In this document: piece after piece, positions 11,707-23,248 of the stretch | How the letters are laid out: every line of letters begins with the position of its first letter | Position numbering within the stretch: position 1 is the stretch's first letter | DNA from: Loripinus fragilis | Taxonomy: Eukaryota; Mollusca; Bivalvia; Lucinida; Lucinidae | Assembly (NCBI GenBank): GCA_964019695.1 | Contig: OZ026531.1 | Span: forward strand, 3,539,201 to 3,603,200 | Length of the DNA: 64,000 nucleotides | Direction of reading: 5' to 3' | Translations under genes and position numbers: made by a program | Notes under the pieces: model-generated | The model's database searches: none | Told to the model about the DNA's origin: nothing | What the model saw: only the letters and a program-made list of their open reading frames with translations

Positions 11707-12299
11707 ATGATGCTAAACGACTTACAAAATTTTCCTGCCAAATCATCTTGGGCCAAATCTGTAAAGTCATTACTAGACAATTTGGGGTTTGGGCATGTCT
11801 GGATAGAACAGGGGGTAGGGAATATTAATATGTTTTTACGTATCTTCAAAGAAAGATTAACAGATAATTTTGTACAGGGTTGGGATGATGAAGTTCATAA
11901 TTCTTCGAGAGCTTACACATATAAATTAATATCAATTTTAGTTTTAAGGATTATTTAGATTTTTTGACAGTTCGAAAATTTAGATACGCATTTACTCGAC
12001 TTCGTGTGGCGTCACATCGTTTAGAAATTGAAACAGGACGATGGCATAAACCTAATAGAACACCAATCGAAGAAAGAAAATGCCTTTTTTGTAATTGTTT
12101 GGAAGATGAATTTCACTTTGTTTTGGAATGTCAATTATATCAAGATTTACGGAACGAATATATAAAAAAGTACATCTGGAATAGGCCAAATATCCCATAA
12201 TTTATTGAGTTATTACAATCAGAAAATAAGAAAACTATTAAAAATTTGTCAGTTTACATATACAAAAGTTTCAAAAAACGAAATGAATTTTTATACTAA
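11707..12299 (+). pseudogene. LINE ORF2 C-terminal fragment (decayed)
   Basis: The C-terminal tail of a LINE polymerase. It contains W-A-K-S-V-K-S-L-L, then V-W-I-E-Q-G-V-G-N, S-S-R-A-Y-T-Y-K-L, R-L-R-V-A-S-H-R-L-E-I-E-T-G-R-W, the zinc-knuckle-like C-L-F-C-N-C-L-E-D-E-F-H-F-V-L-E-C, and a last K-N-L-S-V-Y-I-Y-K. A frameshift near 11935 and a stop at 12198-12200 break it; the natural stop is at 12297-12299. The reverse transcriptase domain itself is missing, so this is a 5'-truncated copy. Similar tails are common in molluscan LINEs. Confidence 0.8.
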
Positions 12300-13129
12300 G
12301 AGATATTTTTCTCCTCATTGCTTTTCATTGCTTTTCTTGAAAATATAGATAAGGATAAACCTGATTTTTTGATTTTTTTTTTATTTATTTATGTTTCTGG
12401 TAAGAATTATAACAGTGTTATATGATTATGTTAATAATTTTGACACTCATAGCTGGAGATGGGAATGTAACTCGATAAAGTTATTTTTTCTTTGCATATA
12501 GCACTGATAACTTGTTGTTGTATTTATTGGGAGTGCTTTATCAAGGCGCCTCCAATAAGTAACAACTTTATATGCCTACATTGAGGATTAGGAGTTTAAA
12601 ATTTCTCTAATCTGGAGTTATGAGTACACACACGCCATTGACTGCTTTTGTATTATTGTTGTATTGCATTGTGTACATGATGGGTCGTTGACCTTTTGTA
12701 CTAAATAAAGATTATCTTATACGTCGATTTGGTGGTATTTACGCGTATAGACCGGAAGTGGTAGATATTGGTGTTAATACTTTATAGAAAAAAAAAACAT
12801 GCCATATGCCTAAAGGACTATAGAATTAGACCATTTTAAGTATTCGGCATCCACATTGCGATTTATGTAAGCATTTAGGATGATCGGTACTCGAATCTTT
12901 TCCTAAATGCTTACATAAATCGCCATGCACATACTGAATACTTAAAAATGATCTAATTCTATAGTCCTTTAGGCATATGGCATCACCAATATCTACCACT
13001 TCCGGTCTATGAAGTACCGGCAATACGCGTAAATACCACCAAATCGACGTATACATTTACCAGTGTGTCAGTGGGATGTAAAGAATCAAATCAAACAAAC
13101 ATTCGACAATTTGTATTGATAATCTGCAG

Positions 13130-13300
13130 AAGGAAGATACATTCCTTAGCTTTTTATCTCCTAGTGTCGTCTGCTGATAACTCACGTTAAAACCAGTTTG
13201 GGCCCGGATCAGGCTCGACAAAAATGTCGGGCCTGATTAGAAATTTCGAAAAAGTTTGATTTTGACAAGAAAAGTCAGCAGACGACAGAAAATGAAAAAA
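13130..13300. repeat. GATCAG hairpin (type C1)
   Basis: Carries 'gtgtcgtctgctgataac', 'ggatcaggctcgacaaaaatgtcgggcctgat' and 'gtcagcagacgacag'. The hairpin sits inside outer inverted TCTGCTGA words. It belongs to the largest hairpin family of the window. Confidence 0.65.
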
Positions 13301-13449
13301 AAATCGCGGGGGCAATTTTTGTCTTTTGACTCTGTCTTTTGTCTTTTCACTGCGCATCAAGGCTTCGTTATATGCAATGCATTTATGATAAACTAAACAT
13401 TTTTTTTACAATCCATCTGCAGGGGGAGGGGTTAAAGGACAGGTGAAAT

Positions 13450-13610
13450 ATGTGTACGGACCCCCTCGAGAAGCAATTGGACCCATTGAGTCCAATTGAT
13501 TTTCGAGGGAGGTTCGCAAGGCCATCTGTGAATTACGTTAATGACTAAAAATGTTGTCAGCCCCCCCCCCCCCCCTCCTCGAAATTCTCTGGATCCGGCT
13601 ATGAAGCAGC
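13450..13610. repeat. Family M repeat, copy 2
   Basis: Matches 10262-10400 ('agaagcaattgga', 'ttttcgaggga', 'tctgtgaattacgttaatgac'), with a C run (about 13560-13574) and ending CTGGATCCG. Confidence 0.6.
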
Positions 13611-13752
13611 GATGTTTGCAGACGAGCCTGTGCCTCCGCGTGTGCATACACGAAACATGGTAGGAGGTGCAGGCAAAGTCGAAAATTTTGCGAAATAACC
13701 TTTTGGAAATACTGAAAAAAACACTGCAAAATAGTTTTATAAGTACCATGGA

Positions 13753-13989
13753 TGCGCGGATCCAGTGGCTTTGTCAGAGGGGGTCCAAAAGGTTTTGTCA
13801 GAGGGTCTTCCAACTTTTACAAAAGCGGGCCATCATCAGCCCGCCTGCGTAACGCCATTTAAATGATGGCCCGGTTTGGTAGTTTTGTTATTTTCATAGG
13901 ATCCGGACCAGTATTGCTAAGAAGCCCTATATTTTTTGTGATTTTTCAGGAGGGTCCGGACCCCATGTCCCCTCCTCTGGATCCGCGCA
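13753..13989. mobile_element. MITE-H copy 1
   Basis: Bounded by TGCGCGGATCCAG and its complement. Contains 'gtcagagg.ggtcc', 'gcgggccatcatcagcccgcc', 'cgccatttaaat' and 'accagtattgctaagaa.ccctatattttt'. A second copy is at 60641-60954. Confidence 0.75.
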
Positions 13990-16080
13990 TGAAAATACCC
14001 AGCTTTCAAGAGTTTAATAAGTACGCTTACCTTTATGCCTTCGAATAATGGTAATTTTGTCCTCATGGGCTTCACAGCCTTATGGAATTCGTTTATTAAC
14101 CACATCGAGCTACCATGAAGTTCTCTTCCGAACAGCCGAATGTTCACAACGTGGCTGGTACGTCATCGCCCCAGGTATGGTTCGAAACAGGAAGTAAATA
14201 AATGCATTGACGGGACATCATTATAATTGACTATTCAATCTTAATTAGATAAGAACAGGTAATATCATCGAGCCATGTCACGAGAAAACAGACTTTGTCA
14301 CGTGGCAGGAGAAATGCGCATCAAATTAGGAGAGCGCGTGTCGTTCACGCCATGAGGGGCAGGATTGGGTGTAATTTAGTCCGAGTTTTCTCTGACGTTT
14401 ATTTTGATATTTGCCACTGCCAGTGGCAAATATCAAAATATGGAAAAGCCACTTAAACATCAGAGAAGGCTCGTATAAGGTGTAAATATGCGCTGTTCAT
14501 TTGAAACCACGCAGCCCCAGACCTGGGTGCCTTTACTTGTACATTGTCCCCTCGGTCTGGGATTCCAGGGATTTAATATAGGGCCCCCTGGGGTTCTGGG
14601 GAGAATGGCTTTTTATTTTCAGGGAGCTGGGGAGCACTGGTAATTATTTCAGGTGAGCTGGGAGCAAGCTCATTTAGGGAGCTCTGACAAAAAGCAAAGA
14701 ATAAATAAAGGAAAAGCCTCAATATTGTTTGATTTTTTAAAATTCTTCTGCTTCTGGGGCTATAGACACCCAGACCCCCGCCCCCTTGTAAATTCTAAAA
14801 GTATTTATTTTCGTACTATAATAACAAGCGCATCTGAATTCATCTGAGAGAAAAATATGGTAGTTGAGTTTTCTTTTCGTTGATTTATTATCCTTTAAAT
14901 TGTTGATTTTAAGGTTGGTAAAAACATACCGGTACTTTGGAACACCCTGATTGGACAAGACTTCTCACCATTTTTATCAAAAAAAAAATCCAGGGGAGCA
15001 TGCCCCCTGACCCCCTAGCACGAGTGATGCTCCATATTGTTGCATGGCTACATACGCGCCTGCTATGTAATCCTCTCTTTAGATAACTAGTTCATTTGTA
15101 TAAGAAAAAATGAAGAATACTGATCAAAGATATTACTCATTTGGTGAAACTGAAGTTAAACAAACGTATATTAGGCTAATATACTTTTTATGGTTACAAA
15201 AATTAAATGCTTTCACTTTGTCTAAAACAAAATCTAGCTTAAGCTGTTGGAAAAAACAGCCCCTGCCCCCAACCAGAAAAACAAAAGGTTTGTCTCTAAT
15301 TAAAAAACAAAACTAGAGAGCATTCCTCCGTGCTTGAATCTACCAGGTACAGCAGCAGCATTTTAAGGATGGCCTCATACTTTGAGCCATATATCATGTA
15401 TTTCATTGAAATAATTGTCATGTATTCCATCACTCCATAGCTAAGCATTGTCTTTAAGGGCAATTGCGGGTAATACTTCCAACATTACAATCTTTTTCAT
15501 TCTTTGTGTACAGTTTGTTTTAGGTATGGACTGTCAATTTATGAAATAAAAAGGATATGTCACCTCGCTCGATTTTTTTATAATCTCGCATGGAAGTGTT
15601 CAGCATTTTACAAATTTTCTGGAAACCCCCCATGTCCTTAATATTATTAAGGACATGTAATCGCCATCCAGCTTCTTTATTTTAATTTTAATTATTACTC
15701 ACGTCATCAAGCTTTCTAGGAAAAGTGAAAAATTGTTTGTTTTCCCAAGCCGTGACAAGATACTGAATGATATATTTTGGTACCTCCCCCAAAATAGGAA
15801 TACGATTTTTAGAGCAAATTGTTTATTAAAAATCTGGCATTAACAATCTCAAGGTTTTGTTTTCATTTCATAGACTTTAATTTTACCTTTCTAAAAAAAG
15901 AATAAAAATGGGGGTCACCAAACTAGTTATCTTTCAGGAGAGCAAATTTTACCCCCACCCCCACATATTTTGAGGATAATTCAATATAAAACGTTATGGA
16001 GTGTACTTTTATTCATTTATATCAATTCATATTACTTGAAGAAAGTAATTCATTATTATAAAGCTGAAAAAAGAAGACAA
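13990..16080. other. Mostly unassigned stretch
   Basis: Apart from the hairpin at 14400-14441, nothing convincing. G+C-richer text at 14560-14680 ('cagggagctggggagcac') resembles parts of 17280-17410. Short open frames lack splice context or family likeness. Confidence 0.35.
14400..14441. repeat. Strong hairpin
   Basis: 'attttgatatttgccactg' faces its complement with almost no loop. The flanks ('ttctctgacgttta' and 'aaacatcagagaa') extend the pairing imperfectly, so it is probably the centre of a foldback repeat. Confidence 0.65.
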
Positions 16081-16082
16081 AA

Positions 16083-16158
16083 TAATGTATAATAGGCGCC
16101 TACCCAGGAATCGATCCAGGTCCTCTGGTTCAAGACCAATAGGCTTGCGCCGCCCAAA
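16083..16158 (-). repeat. tRNA-like remnant
   Basis: On the minus strand 'ggatcgattcc' resembles a B box and 'gcgcaagcctattggtc' an A box, with an anticodon-like interval. The acceptor stem does not close, so it is more likely a SINE head or tRNA pseudogene than a working tRNA. Confidence 0.35.
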
Positions 16159-17040
16159 TTAACCGTATATATTGGACACACAATCCGAGTACCGGCCATA
16201 TTTGTATTCACATACACAGTATAAACTTGATAATTTTATGTATTGTTTGATTTCGCCAGATCTATTTATCAGTTTCTGGTACTGAGACGATCATTTATAA
16301 TAACGGATCAATAGATATTTCGGACACATTTTAGTTACATTATTTTGTCCCGAAAATGCGAAAATTAAGCCTATCTGAGAAACTGTATTGATGCAAATTT
16401 GGAAATGGTCGAAAAACGGGACCCAGACAACTTTCCCCGTTTCCCGCCGTAGGAATGGTGCGCATGAGCAATACCCGAAATTCCCCTTAAATGTACAGTC
16501 AGGTACATAACCTCCAAAAGTTAGAAAATATATCACTAAAAGCAGTTAATTATTTTTGTAACAAAATCAAAAGTAACCTGTCTGAGTGAAAGTGTCTTTT
16601 TTCATCTTCATATTCTGGAGTTACAGCAATTTTCATGGTCATGTCATGTGTGTAATTTTATCTGAAAGACCTATTCCATAACTTTACGATTTCGCAATAA
16701 AATTCTGCATGCATCGTCTAGACATGTGTACGCAGGGCCATTGAAAATCAGAAAATAAGCTTCTTTTTAACTTAAATAAGTTATATTTTTGAGCTTGCAA
16801 ATTCGACAGTGGCCTAAATAATTTCAGATATAACCTATATAAGTTACTTTATGTGGCCTCGCTTTGAAATCATTGTTGAAATTACACGATTTTAACTTCT
16901 TCAAGTGATATATGTTTCAACTTACACAGGTTATGCCCCTGACTGATGTATAAAGCAAAATATCAAGTTATCATTAAGTCACGGGCTCTTAGACTAAGTT
17001 TTTAAATTATTATTTTAATCCTTCGCAAAGAAAATACATT
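16159..17040. other. Unassigned A+T-rich stretch
   Basis: No supported feature. Confidence 0.35.
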
Positions 17041-17420
17041 TAGGGAGAATATGCCTTTGCTCCGTAGTTTCCCTAAAAATGTCCATCCTCTCTCCAAATC
17101 CCCCAAAATAGTTTCCCTAAAATGTCCATCTCCTCCCCAAATCCCCCAAAACTAGTTTCCTAAAATGTCCATCTTCTCCTCAAATCCCCCAAAACTAGTT
17201 TCCCTAATAAATTTTCATCTTCTCCCCAAATCCCCCAAAACTAGTTTCCCTAAAAATAGCTTTCCTAGAAAACTAGTTTTGGGGGATTGGGGAGAAGATG
17301 GACATTTTAGGGATTTGCAGAGCAAAGGCAAAATAATTTTAGGGAGCCGAGGAAATTATTTTCAGGGATTTTGGAAGATCAATGCATTATTTTCAGGGTT
17401 CAAGGGAGCACATACCCCCT
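17041..17420. repeat. 55-bp tandem array with one inverted unit
   Basis: Four to five units of 'agtttccctaaaatgtccat(c)ttctccccaaatcccccaaaact' at 17060-17262 are followed directly by the same unit inverted ('aactagttttgggggattgg', 'agatggacattttaggga'; 17269-17315). Outer words 'gcctttgctcc' (17052) and 'gcagagcaaaggc' (17318) are also inverted, so the whole array lies within a foldback structure. Confidence 0.8.
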
Positions 17421-18194
17421 CCCCCAGCCTCAATCTATACGTAGACAAACAATATGTATATGATAAAGCAAAAATGAGCGAAAATCAACCGATAACCTCT
17501 CCCCTTCAGTAAAATAGAAAATGATTGTATGAATGATATGCCAAGATATTGAAGTATCTTGCATCGCCAGAATTACTTGTTCAAAGAGGGCAGTGGTGTT
17601 AAAATTTTGCAAAAACTTTTAGAAGTGAAATTGCAGATTTCTGAAATCCATTTGCAGCAACAGATACATGACACCAGTAAAGAAAAACTGAAAAATGATT
17701 ATTGAGTCTTGTATAATCTCACTCTGATTTAATTATGATGTCAAAACCAAATTTTTATGCCTTGACTTTTTTGGTGAAAATCATTGTTTTTATATATTTA
17801 AACACAATTTTTTTTAATCTGACAGGTAAAGTTTTTAAATTTAGAGTTGTTATTTAACTTGTTTCCAATTCGATGCTGCATTATTCAGCCTGCATATGTT
17901 TTGTTGTGTAAACTTAAAAAAAACACCAAATATTTTCGTTTTTACCCCATAATCCGACAATTTGACATTTACAGGGAAATGCATGTATCGCTATTACTTG
18001 TAAATCAGGGCATTGCCATATTACGAAAATGACGTATATATGATAAACATTTCAAATGGAAACAGCATTTATAATGCATCAAAATATCATATCAAGTAAT
18101 GACACAATAAGAAAAAGGATCAAGTGACCCTGGAACGCTCACATGAGTTTTGTTTTAAACGTTTTATCTATAGATATCTTTTGGAAGCTGGCCT
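17421..18194. other. Unassigned A+T-rich stretch
   Basis: No supported feature. Confidence 0.35.
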
Positions 18195-18370
18195 CGCTCC
18201 TGTTGACCCGCCAGTCGGATCATGTTTGGTCCCAGAGCCATAATTTGGACATATTTAAATGCTGTCTACCAGGTGATGCTTCTTACCTAATATCAGGGCT
18301 CTTGGCCTAGTTGTTTTAGACAATAAAACTGTTTTCACTATATGGGTCAATGTAAAAAAATGTGAGTATG
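18195..18370. repeat. Single pearl-core unit (P3 subfamily)
   Basis: One diverged copy of the 118-bp unit of 1-600 and 33140-34130 ('ggtgatgct', 'caaaa..gttttcactatatgggtcaatgtaaaa'). No microsatellite or hairpin end is attached. Confidence 0.6.
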
Positions 18371-18484
18371 GTCAGGAAATGCTACACTCACACACTGCAG
18401 ACCAACCCATGGCACCGTGAGGAAGAGTCAAAGAGCAACATTTTAACTCTGTGACCTCCAGGATGAGACCCTTTTGACCAAAGA

Positions 18485-19030
18485 AGCACACTTTGAACAA
18501 CTTTGGAAGTGTGGCCTGCTATCTTCTCAACAATGAAAGCAATTTTGAACATTGTAATTTTATTATAGAAAAAGTGCAATTTAGAAAGGGAATGTGGTCT
18601 GCTATCATCTCAACAAAGAAGGCAATTTTGAGCATTGTATTTTTATTGAAAAAAAAGCAATTTCAGTGGGAAATGTGGCCTGCTATCTTCTCACTGACAC
18701 ATGAAGGCAATTTCTTCATTGTATTTTTATTGTAAAAAAATGCAATTTCAGTGGGAAATGTGGCATGCCATCTTCTCAACAATGAAGGCAATTTTAAACA
18801 ATGTATTTTTATTGTAGAAAAGTTGCGTTTAGGTGGGGAATGTGGCATGCCATCTTCTCAACAATGAAGGCAATTTTAAACAATGTATTTTTATGGTAGA
18901 AAAGTTGCATTTAGGTGGGGAATGTGGCATGTTATCTTCTCAACAATGAAAGCAATTTTGAACATTGTATTTTTATTGTAGAAATGTTGCAGTTTTCACG
19001 GGAAATGTGACCGTCTATCTTCTCAACAGT
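18485..19030. repeat. 84-bp tandem array, about six units
   Basis: Units of 'tctcaacaatgaaggcaatttt', 'aacattgtatttttattgta', 'gaaa.gttgcattta.gtggg' and 'aatgtggcatgccatct' start near 18523, 18607, 18690, 18775, 18858 and 18940. Since 84 is a multiple of three, minus-strand frames stay open across units (period 28 residues), which explains the misleading short frames here. Confidence 0.85.
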
Positions 19031-19870
19031 AAATACAACCTTTCAGGAGAATAAGAGGCCCCACGAGGTTTTAAAACTTTTTTATGCTCAATTCAGCTGA
19101 TCATGGAATTCATCCTGCTAATAAATGTTAAAATGGCAACAATTGTTGAACACTGCACATGGAAATCTTTAAAGCAAGATTTTTTTTTTTTAATTTTCAC
19201 CATTTCGTATTTGTGAGCAGTTCCAATGTTATGCTCAGTTGAGTTAAACAGTGACTCAATATATTATCTTTGAAACTGTATTGTTATATCAAGTGAAAGT
19301 TTATCCTTCTTTATGAACATCAGCAAGAAACCAAGGTACCATTTTTAGCAATTTTCTGCACTTTTAGCCAAAAAATCGCCAGAAATCAACCTAAAAAGAT
19401 GATAAAACCTCAATTTTATCTACTGTTTCTTGTAATATTTCAACTTCCCATACTGGGAATAACTTCTTATAATCTCGAGTATTATTCAGAATCAAGTTTA
19501 TTGGCTGTATTGCTTTGAAATAGTGCTAAAATGAAGCCATGACAACATATCTTTGTATTTCTGCCAGTGACCATTCCATTCATACTGGGTCCGAGATAAG
19601 GGCTAAGTTTTCCTTCACATTCAGTCAGCACGCTGAGTTTGCATATCAAATACAAAAGACATCTTTTTGCATAGCGAACTGATTTTATTAATATTGCTTG
19701 CAAAAACATAAAAAGAAACAAATATGGCATACAATATAATAAGGTAAAAAAATATGCAAAATAGCTATCATTACTTATAGCAAGATATAAATTTTAACCG
19801 ATTTCCGGCCATTCACCACTATTGTCATCTGCTAGTTCATTTCATGATGTAATTGGATAGCCTATATCGC
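19031..19870. other. Unassigned A+T-rich stretch
   Basis: No supported feature. Confidence 0.35.
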
Positions 19871-20068
19871 AAACAATATGGACCCAGATCAGAGTGCTCC
19901 CTTAAGGGAGCACTTATATCAGGACTCATAGTGTTGGCAAATAATATGGACCCATATCAGAGTGCTCCCTTAAACTTGTATCAGGACTCATAGTGTTGGC
20001 AAACAATATGGACCCAGATCAGAGTGCTCTCTTAAGGGAGCACTTTGATCAGGGTTCATAGTGTTTGC
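19871..20068. repeat. Three tandem copies of a GATCAG hairpin (type C3)
   Basis: Units of 60-68 bp, 'aaacaatatggacccagatc', then 'agtgctcccttaagggagcact', then 'tcaggactcatagtgttggc'. The middle unit has lost half of its hairpin. Confidence 0.8.
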
Positions 20069-20183
20069 TTTCACGATAAAATGTAGCCTGAAGCACATTT
20101 GAATATTTCCAGCAGATGTAATATGCAGAAGACAATTTCAGGACAAAAAAAATGTTGGCAGGATAAAGGTTAAGACAATGATC

Positions 20184-20470
20184 TTTGTTTGCTTTGTTGC
20201 TTTTTGTCCCAATCAACAGCTATGGTCATGGCGGGACAGTCAGTTCACCTAACCACACTTTTTCCTGGGCAAGCTTGGACAAGCAGTTAACCAGTAATTT
20301 GTGCACATACTTAACCTTGTAACTTACAACAACCCTTCTTGAATGCATCAGCGGAAGGGAGGAGAATGACAGTAGAAATCTCCAGGAAAGTATGGGACTG
20401 GGCAGGGATCAAACTCGCGACCCCTGAATCTGCAATCAGACATGTTACCAACTGCGCTACGCTGCCCAAT
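20184..20470 (-). mobile_element. SINE-2 copy, near full length
   Basis: Read on the minus strand it begins with a tRNA-like head ('ggcagcgtagcgcagttggt' as A box; 'gggtcgcgagtttgatccc' as B box). The shared body follows ('cattctcctcccttccgct', 'caagggttgt.gtaagttaca', 'gcccaggaaaaagtgtggtt'), then a tail of 'aaagcaacaaagcaaac'. The head is tRNA-derived and carries an RNA polymerase III promoter. Confidence 0.82.
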
Positions 20471-21084
20471 GTAAAAAATCCAACATGATATTAACCATTT
20501 GAGCCAAAAGGAATTTCACACTGTTATCAATTGGGATGATCTATTTCTGTTTTAAGGGACGTTTGGTGGTATTTTTCATACATATTCAAATTTTAACAGT
20601 ACATACTGAAAGCAAACAGTGGACACCCTGATCAGAAGCCGCATTCTGCGGCAGCTGGTCAGGGTCTGCACTACTTGCCTATGTCTCTCAAAAAGGATGC
20701 TAGGCTAATATGGGTTAATGAATTTATTACATGAGTTTAAACAAAATAATAGTATGTGAGGCTTTGCTAAGTATTTTATCATTCTTTTTTAATGTAACTA
20801 TGAACAATTTTCGAAAAAAAATATTTTCTTTTTAAATCATTTGTAAAAAAAGAATTAAGGTATGTTTTCACAATAAATATGTTCAGTACAGCTGAAAGCT
20901 GCATGGAACAGTGAATTATCTAAAAAAAACAGGTGATTTTTCTCTTGTTAGGAATTATTTATGTCCCTCCAATAATTCTAGACTGTTGAGTTTTAACATA
21001 AATGTTGTTGTTTTGATAGATATAATTTATCATGTGGCACTAAATATTGCTTTGCATTCACAATTTTTGGCAAGAAATTATTAA
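20471..21084. other. Mostly unassigned stretch
   Basis: A short C3-like hairpin piece lies at 20608-20690 ('gtggacaccctgatcagaag' and 'ctggtcagggtctgcact'); otherwise nothing supported. Confidence 0.4.
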
Positions 21085-21300
21085 CTCTTTGCCTACTAGT
21101 GTCATCTGCTGATTTTCTTTGCAAACAGTTTGGACCCAGATCAGACCCCAAAAACATCAGGCCTGATCTGGGTCAAAACTGTGTGACACTCTGAAGGTAT
21201 TCCTATGGAATTTCGCGAATAAGTTGATTTTGAAAAAAAAAATCAGCAGATGACAAAAAAGCATGCAAAATTACCCAGCATGCAAAGAGTGAATTTAGAC
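21085..21300. repeat. GATCAG hairpin (type C1)
   Basis: Long form: 'ctagtgtcatctgctga', 'tttggacccagatcag', 'atcaggcctgatctgggtc', 'tgacactctgaaggtattcc', 'aatcagcagatgacaaaaaa' and 'gcatgcaaagagt'. The hairpin is asymmetrically placed between inverted TCATCTGCTGA words. Confidence 0.75.
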
Positions 21301-21324
21301 ATCTATACTGAAACATATACTGAA

Positions 21325-21530
21325 TTGTAACTCTTTGCATACCAGGTAATTTGGCATGTTTTGTCATTTGTTGCCCCTTTTTCAAAAAGAAAATTCACAA
21401 ATACTATCTGAGTGCTAATCAGTTTGGATCCAGACCAGGCTTAACATTTTGTCAGCCTGATCTGGGTCCAAATTGTTTACAAGTTTTCAGCAGATGAAAA
21501 TCATCACTAGCAGGCTGAAAATTAACCCTT
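21325..21530. repeat. GATCAG hairpin (type C1), opposite orientation
   Basis: Inverted relative to its neighbour: 'ctctttgcataccaggtaat', 'tttggatccagaccaggc', 'agcctgatctgggtccaaa', 'cagcagatga'. The pair forms a head-to-head duplex. Confidence 0.7.
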
Positions 21531-21534
21531 TGTA

Positions 21535-21795
21535 TACTAATGGATTCATCCTTCTGCTTTCATACAATAAACGGTAAAGTCCATTGTATATTTCAAGGGG
21601 TGTCGGGTTATAATTAAAAAAAAATTGTAATCTTTTGCCTGAAGATCTTTTTACCTTCAAGTTTACAGACAGTGTAGACCCTGATGAAATGCAGCACTAT
21701 GCTGCATTTTATCTGGGTCTTCAATGTTTGCAAAAGTACTCGTTTCGAGGTTTCGAGAATACAAAGGGCTAAATGCCCCTTGAGATATTTATGTA
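21535..21795. repeat. GATCAG-related hairpin (type C2)
   Basis: Contains 'cagacagtgtagaccctgat', the palindrome 'gaaatgcagcactatgctgcattt', and 'atctgggtcttcaatgtttgc'. Confidence 0.7.
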
Positions 21796-21902
21796 TGGGC
21801 AATGAATTGCACCACTCTTTATAGTTTATTATTCCTTTGGAATTATTATTCCGAGACATTTATGTATGTTTGTTAGTTTTGATGCAGCATGCTTACCTTC
21901 CA

Positions 21903-22015
21903 TGTCAACAATTTTTCAGTCATGTCAGGATGATTTCCTGTCTTCCTAAATTGAGCCAGTACTAAGCAGCGGATAAAGTGTCTTACTCAAGCACACAACA
22001 GAATGAAGCTGAAAG
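21903..22015 (-). mobile_element. SINE-1 fragment
   Basis: Body only: 'caatttttcagtcatgtcagga', 'agtactaagcagcggataaagtgtctt.ctcaag.acacaaca'. Both the head and most of the tail are missing. Confidence 0.7.
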
Positions 22016-22164
22016 AGGTATTTGTGCTTTCTTACTAAAATTTACAGGTGTTTTTAAAGAAGCTAGCATGGAAATAAGGAGGGTATATTATTCATTTTTC
22101 ATGAATAACTCTCACAAGGTCATGAAATTACCTAACTTTCAAAATAATACGAGCTGCAACATGT

Positions 22165-22378
22165 GAATTCCAACAATGTGGCAATTTGACAAGTGTAGAC
22201 TCAGATGAGCCTGTGCAGTCTCCATTTAAGTTTAGAAACTCCAAATTATATTCCGTCAGTAGCTTAACCCCAATAGAATATTCAAGCGACTTCTAAAGGC
22301 TCTGGTCAGACTGCGCCTATGCACAGTTTGATCTGAGCCTTTGCTGGTAAAATATACCACATTGTTGGAATATCATGT
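22165..22378. mobile_element. MITE-I copy 1
   Basis: The ends 'ttccaacaatgtgg' are inverted. Between them are 'agtgtagactcagatgagcc', 'agtagcttaa' and 'tgatctgagcctttgct'. An inverted second copy at 35550-35791 interrupts a C1 element. Confidence 0.7.
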
Positions 22379-23020
22379 CAAAGCATTTTAGCAACATATG
22401 ACTACAGTCTACATTCATATAAAATTAAAAATTACAACATTTTAACAACATATACTGACAATATACATGTATATAACAATACAAAAAATGTCACATTGCA
22501 GATTTGACTACTCAACCTATTCATGCATTACATAACGTTCTATTCTATGTTTTTTATTGACTTGGAAGACCTTTTATTGTTTCAAGGTGTGCAAATAGCC
22601 TTGAATAATAAATATTGTAGCCAAGAGTGAAAATGGACGGACATATGCTCTATGCCACATCTAATCTGAGTCAAACAATCATAAACTTCTCCTCCGTTCA
22701 GTTGATTAGATGTTTTCTTCTTGTCAGTCAACTGAGTGCAGAGGAAAGGCTTAAATAATTGTGCACACCAAAGGGAGGCCACTGTAATAAGCACTTATTC
22801 TCATCAATTACTTCCCTTTTCAGAATAAGAACTTATGAATTTGTTCCCAGATGGTCCGGAGCAAAATCTTTCCTTTAAGTAACAGTAGTACAAGTGTACC
22901 CCATAGTGTTGTAGATACATAATTACAATATGGTAAATCTTCTAATATTTCGAACACTTTTCACTTTCTGTTTTCAAAGAAACTGTATGTTATCAGGGCT
23001 GGAGTTCACAAAATGTTCTT
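22379..23020. other. Unassigned stretch
   Basis: No supported feature. The frame at 22582-22794 (minus) has no recognisable domain. Confidence 0.35.
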
Positions 23021-23110
23021 TAGAATAGCAAACATGAAAGACACTGATCAGACTGCTTCTTCAGAAGCAGTCTGATCTGGGTCTGAGCTGTTTGTCTATG
23101 CCTTTACTGC
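23021..23110. repeat. GATCAG hairpin (type C3)
   Basis: 'actgatcagactgcttcttcag' faces its complement, then 'tctgagctgtttgtctatgc'. Confidence 0.7.
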
Positions 23111-23248
23111 TGGCAACTAGTTTTCGAAATTTTAGAACATTTAGCATTCTCAATATATCTACAGCATACACTTTAATCAGATAGGTGTATTTCTAGTAAG
23201 ATCTTATTTTACAGTACACAACAATTTGACATGGAGCATTACACAGTA

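Larger units (their letters stand above)
10653..12717 (+). mobile_element. LINE-containing insertion in MITE-G
   Basis: This sits exactly between the two halves of MITE-G. Its right part is the 3' end of a non-LTR retrotransposon and ends 'aaataaagattatct' without a long poly-A. The left part (10653-11450) has no LINE coding sense and carries a perfect 28-bp inverted pair (10654-10681 and 11421-11448). It could be a second element or a rearranged 5' end. Confidence 0.65.
10634..13067. mobile_element. Foldback MITE-G, copy 1, split by a 2.07-kb insertion
   Basis: The left tip (10634-10652, '(g)actggtaaatgtatac') and the remainder (12718-13067, from 'tatacgtcgatttggtggta' to 'acatttaccagtgtg') together match the intact copy at 62682-63098. 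TATAC is repeated at the break (10648-10652 and 12718-12722), as expected for a target duplication. The element is nearly one long inverted repeat around 'tcggtactcgaatctttt', with arms covering most of its 370 bp. Confidence 0.75.

Noticed and set aside
16083..16158. Free-standing tRNA gene
   Set aside because: B-box-like word present but no closing acceptor stem.
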